From assembly GCA_025980435.1 (NCBI GenBank), contig JAICXK010000012.1, forward strand, positions 1-42,361: a stretch of DNA of 42,361 bases. Reading direction: 5' to 3'. The position numbers and the translations under genes were made by a program. This document shows positions 40,489-42,361 of this stretch, in pieces. Each line of letters starts with the position of its first letter. The first letter of the stretch is position 1. The DNA comes from Bryobacteraceae bacterium. GTDB lineage: Bacteria > Acidobacteriota > Terriglobia > Bryobacterales > Bryobacteraceae. The notes under the pieces were generated by a model. The model saw nothing but the letters and a program-made list of their open reading frames with translations, searched no databases and was not told where the DNA came from.

Positions 40489-41226
40489 TTACGGCCCTCC
40501 AAACCCGAACTGCGTGAAAACCGCCTGTCCATCCGGGCTGACCAGGAAATCCAGGAATTTGCGCGCGGCCTCGACATTCTTAGATCCAGCCACAATCCCC
40601 GCTTTCTGAGTGATGGGCTGGTGCCACGCGGCCGGTATCAGTTGCGGGTTCTTACCCTGCAGCAGCGAATCGGATGTGATTGCCGCGTCCGCATTTCCGC
40701 TTTCGAAAAGCTGCAGCGTTTGACGGACGTTCTCCCCGTAAACCACTTTAGGCTGAACCTGTTTCCAGATGCCGGCGTGTTCCAGGGCCTGCTGGGCGGC
40801 CACTCCGTAGGGTGCCAGCTTGGGGTTGGGAAGCGCTACGAAACGAACGGTGTTCTGCGCTAAGTCATTGATGGGATGATGTTTGCCGTCGCGCCAGAGG
40901 ATCGCGACCCGGCCGGTCGCATACGTCCGGATGGAGTCGGAGGCCAATTTCCCGGACGAACTCAGCCGGTCCACGTACTGCGCGTTCGCGGAGAGAAATA
41001 CGTCGTAGGGAGCGCCGTTTGCGATCTGCTGCGCCAGGATGGCGCTCGAGGCTGTAACGAACCGCAGCCGGTTGCCCGGGTGGATTTTACCGAACGAACT
41101 CGAAAGCAGCGGCTCCAGGTCGGTCAGATCGGACGCGGCGGCAACAGTGAGAGTAGTCTGTCCCACACAAAGACCCGGAAAGAGTGCAATTCCGATCGCC
41201 AAACAACTTGACAGTCGGAGACTCAT
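40489..41226 (-). CDS. modA: Molybdate ABC transporter substrate-binding protein
   Basis: The 245-residue protein has a Sec signal (CLAIGIALFPGLCVGQ) then the ModA fold: LTVAAASDLTDLEPLL (anion contact), FVTASSAILAQQIANGAPYD followed by VFLSA, and the hinge LPNPKLAPYGVAAQQALEHAG, VVYGENVRQTLQLFESGNAD. It captures molybdate or tungstate in the periplasm. Partners modB and modC are not next to it. The ATG at 41226 is chosen for the signal peptide; the frame runs to 41292. The window has a molybdenum enzyme at its other end (259-4113), which this uptake system could serve. Confidence 0.9.
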   Translation of the reverse strand: MSLRLSSCLAIGIALFPGLCVGQTTLTVAAASDLTDLEPLLSSSFGKIHPGNRLRFVTASSAILAQQIANGAPYDVFLSANAQYVDRLSSSGKLASDSIRTYATGRVAILWRDGKHHPINDLAQNTVRFVALPNPKLAPYGVAAQQALEHAGIWKQVQPKVVYGENVRQTLQLFESGNADAAITSDSLLQGKNPQLIPAAWHQPITQKAGIVAGSKNVEAARKFLDFLVSPDGQAVFTQFGFGGP

Positions 41227-41236
41227 ATTCGATACT
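41208..41236 (+). promoter_or_regulatory. dnaK promoter
   Basis: A perfect -35 TTGACA (41208-41213) is followed after exactly 17 bases by -10 GATACT (41231-41236), on the + strand. It overlaps the start of the divergent modA gene. Predicted transcription start is about 41243, giving a leader of about 55 bases. A half-like GAGTGTGCTAA (41239-41249) follows but is not a complete CIRCE element. Confidence 0.6.
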
Positions 41237-41297
41237 GAGAGTGTGCTAAGGCAGCCCAGTCGCCGCGGGCGGTGGGCGGAGGAATGGAACAATACAC

Positions 41298-42361
41298 ATG
41301 AGTAAGATTATCGGAATTGATCTGGGAACCACAAATTCCGTGGTGGCCGTCATGGAAGGCGGTCAACCTGCGGTGATTCCCAACCAGGAGGGCGGACGCA
41401 CAACCCCGTCCGTGGTTGGTTTTACGAAGAACGGCGAGCGCCTGGTCGGCCAGGTGGCCAAACGCCAGGCGGTCACCAACCCCGAAAACACCATCTATTC
41501 GATTAAGCGCTTCATGGGCCGCCGCCTGAATGAGGTCGGCGAAGAGATGAAGCTGGTGCCTTATAAGGTGGTGGCCGGCGAGAACGGCGATGCGCGCGTC
41601 GAGATCCAGGGCAAAAAGTATTCCCCGCCCGAAATCTCCGCCATGATTCTTACCAAGTTGAAAGAAGCCGCCGAGGCTTACCTGGGCGAGAAGGTCACCA
41701 AGGCAGTGATCACGGTTCCGGCTTATTTCAACGACTCGCAGCGTCAGGCCACGAAAGATGCCGGACAGGTTGCAGGGCTCGAAGTCATGCGCATCATCAA
41801 CGAGCCCACGGCCGCGGCTCTCGCCTACGGTCTCGATAAGAAGAAGGACGAGACCATCGCGGTCTACGATTTCGGCGGCGGCACGTTCGACATTTCGATT
41901 CTGGAAGTGGGCGACGGCGTGGTCGAGGTGAAATCGACCAACGGCGATACGCACCTCGGCGGCGACAATATCGACCAGCGCATTATCGACTGGCTGGTTC
42001 AAGACTTTCAGAAGACCGAGGGAGTGGATCTTTCCAAGGACCAGATGGCCTTGCAACGCCTGAAAGAAGCGGCGGAAAAGGCAAAGATCGAGCTCTCGAC
42101 TCTGCTCGAAACCGAAATCAACCTGCCCTTCATCACGGCCACGCAGACCGGCCCTAAACACCTGACGGTGAAACTGACGCGGGCACGGCTGGAGCAGATG
42201 GTAGACGATATCCTGCAGCGCGCTGTCGGGCCGTGCAAACAGGCCTTGCAGGACGCCGGTGTAACGCCCCAGAACATCGATGAAGTTGTTCTGGTGGGCG
42301 GTTCCACTCGTATGCCCAAGGTGCAGCAGATGGTTCGCGAGCTCTTCGGCAAAGAGCCGAA
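41298..42361 (+). CDS. dnaK: Molecular chaperone DnaK (Hsp70), N-terminal part, cut by the right edge
   Basis: About 354 residues are present. [19 protein letters not shown] is the phosphate-1 motif, [50 protein letters not shown] (phosphate 2) and [17 protein letters not shown] follow, giving a nearly complete ATPase domain. DnaK folds proteins with DnaJ and GrpE. The ATG at 41298 has GGAGGA 14 bases upstream, wider than usual. In between lies a five-codon ATG frame (41284-41301) that ends in ATGA overlapping the dnaK start. The substrate-binding domain lies beyond the window. Confidence 0.97.
   Translation, partial: MSKIIGIDLGTTNSVVAVMEGGQPAVIPNQEGGRTTPSVVGFTKNGERLVGQVAKRQAVTNPENTIYSIKRFMGRRLNEVGEEMKLVPYKVVAGENGDARVEIQGKKYSPPEISAMILTKLKEAAEAYLGEKVTKAVITVPAYFNDSQRQATKDAGQVAGLEVMRIINEPTAAALAYGLDKKKDETIAVYDFGGGTFDISILEVGDGVVEVKSTNGDTHLGGDNIDQRIIDWLVQDFQKTEGVDLSKDQMALQRLKEAAEKAKIELSTLLETEINLPFITATQTGPKHLTVKLTRARLEQMVDDILQRAVGPCKQALQDAGVTPQNIDEVVLVGGSTRMPKVQQMVRELFGKEP

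Noticed and set aside
41236-41252. CIRCE-like operator before dnaK
   Set aside because: Only a half-like GAGTGTGCTAA is present, with a two-base insertion, and there is no matching left half TTAGCACTC upstream.
41223-42161. Long minus-strand open frame (312 residues) opposite dnaK
   Set aside because: It is the antisense shadow of dnaK, whose plus-strand frame has every Hsp70 motif; its translation shows no known domain.
1-42361. CRISPR array, tRNA genes, insertion sequences or prophage genes
   Set aside because: No regularly spaced direct repeats, no recognisable transposase or integrase motifs, and no tRNA-like cloverleaf were noticed by eye; a tRNA scan was not possible here.

Overview
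The window (about 42.4 kb, GC-rich, densely coded) reads as a chromosomal piece of a soil-type Acidobacteriota, most likely of the Solibacter/Bryobacter group. The reasons are the large Oar-like TonB-dependent receptor with an N-terminal carboxypeptidase-like domain, many Tat-exported sugar and redox enzymes, heme-c/copper-monooxygenase fusions, PQQ and GMC dehydrogenases, several secreted glycoside hydrolases, and housekeeping hfq-hflX and dnaK between them. The taxonomy is inferred from gene content only; there is no rRNA here. I saw no tRNA, CRISPR array, insertion sequence or prophage.

Layout. 1-165 (-): start of an MFS exporter. 259-4113 (-): a three-gene, Tat-exported, PaoABC-type molybdenum aldehyde/xanthine oxidoreductase. 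4210-5524 (+): a nucleotidyltransferase-like protein and a GH16 glucanase. 5529-10069 (-): two secreted glycosidases (GHL6/GH42-like and GH95). 10118-10752 (+): a HigBA toxin-antitoxin pair with its operator. 10833-14137 (+): a tightly coupled operon of a heme-c/PHM-type copper monooxygenase, a PAL-like NHL beta-propeller and a copper-binding-type protein. 14196-15396: divergent TetR regulator and membrane protein. 15398-16801 (-): a solo heme-c module and an adenylate kinase. 17134-18782 (+): hfq-hflX. 18971-23435 (+): an overlapping operon of exported enolase-superfamily dehydratase, RraA-like aldolase and tandem esterase. 23454-28704 (-): TonB-dependent receptor and a TIM-barrel glycosidase. 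28814-30381 (+): DUF4019 protein and a membrane SpoIIE phosphatase. 30393-34588 (-): gluconate-2-dehydrogenase subunit-3-like protein, GMC oxidoreductase, FG-GAP propeller and sugar epimerase. 34683-37222 (+): di-heme cytochrome c and PQQ dehydrogenase. 37251-39778 (-): GH9 cellulase and a methyltransferase. 39917-40447 (+): GNAT acetyltransferase. 40489-41226 (-): ModA. 41298-end (+): dnaK.

How the genes may work together. Glycosidases release sugars from plant or microbial polysaccharide, the TonB receptor may import products, and a set of exported oxidoreductases (GMC, PQQ, Mo) with cytochromes could oxidise sugars, alcohols and aldehydes in the periplasm. The epimerase, dehydratase and aldolase would process the oxidised products.

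The most interesting locus is 10833-14137. The first protein keeps all six copper-ligand positions of peptidylglycine alpha-hydroxylating monooxygenase (PHM) and carries a heme-c domain. The second keeps the three zinc histidines plus the Tyr and Arg positions of peptidyl-alpha-hydroxyglycine lyase (PAL). The third has a heavy-metal-binding domain. It looks like a split bacterial counterpart of the animal PHM-PAL amidating enzyme, with heme as the possible electron source. Substrate and function are unknown.
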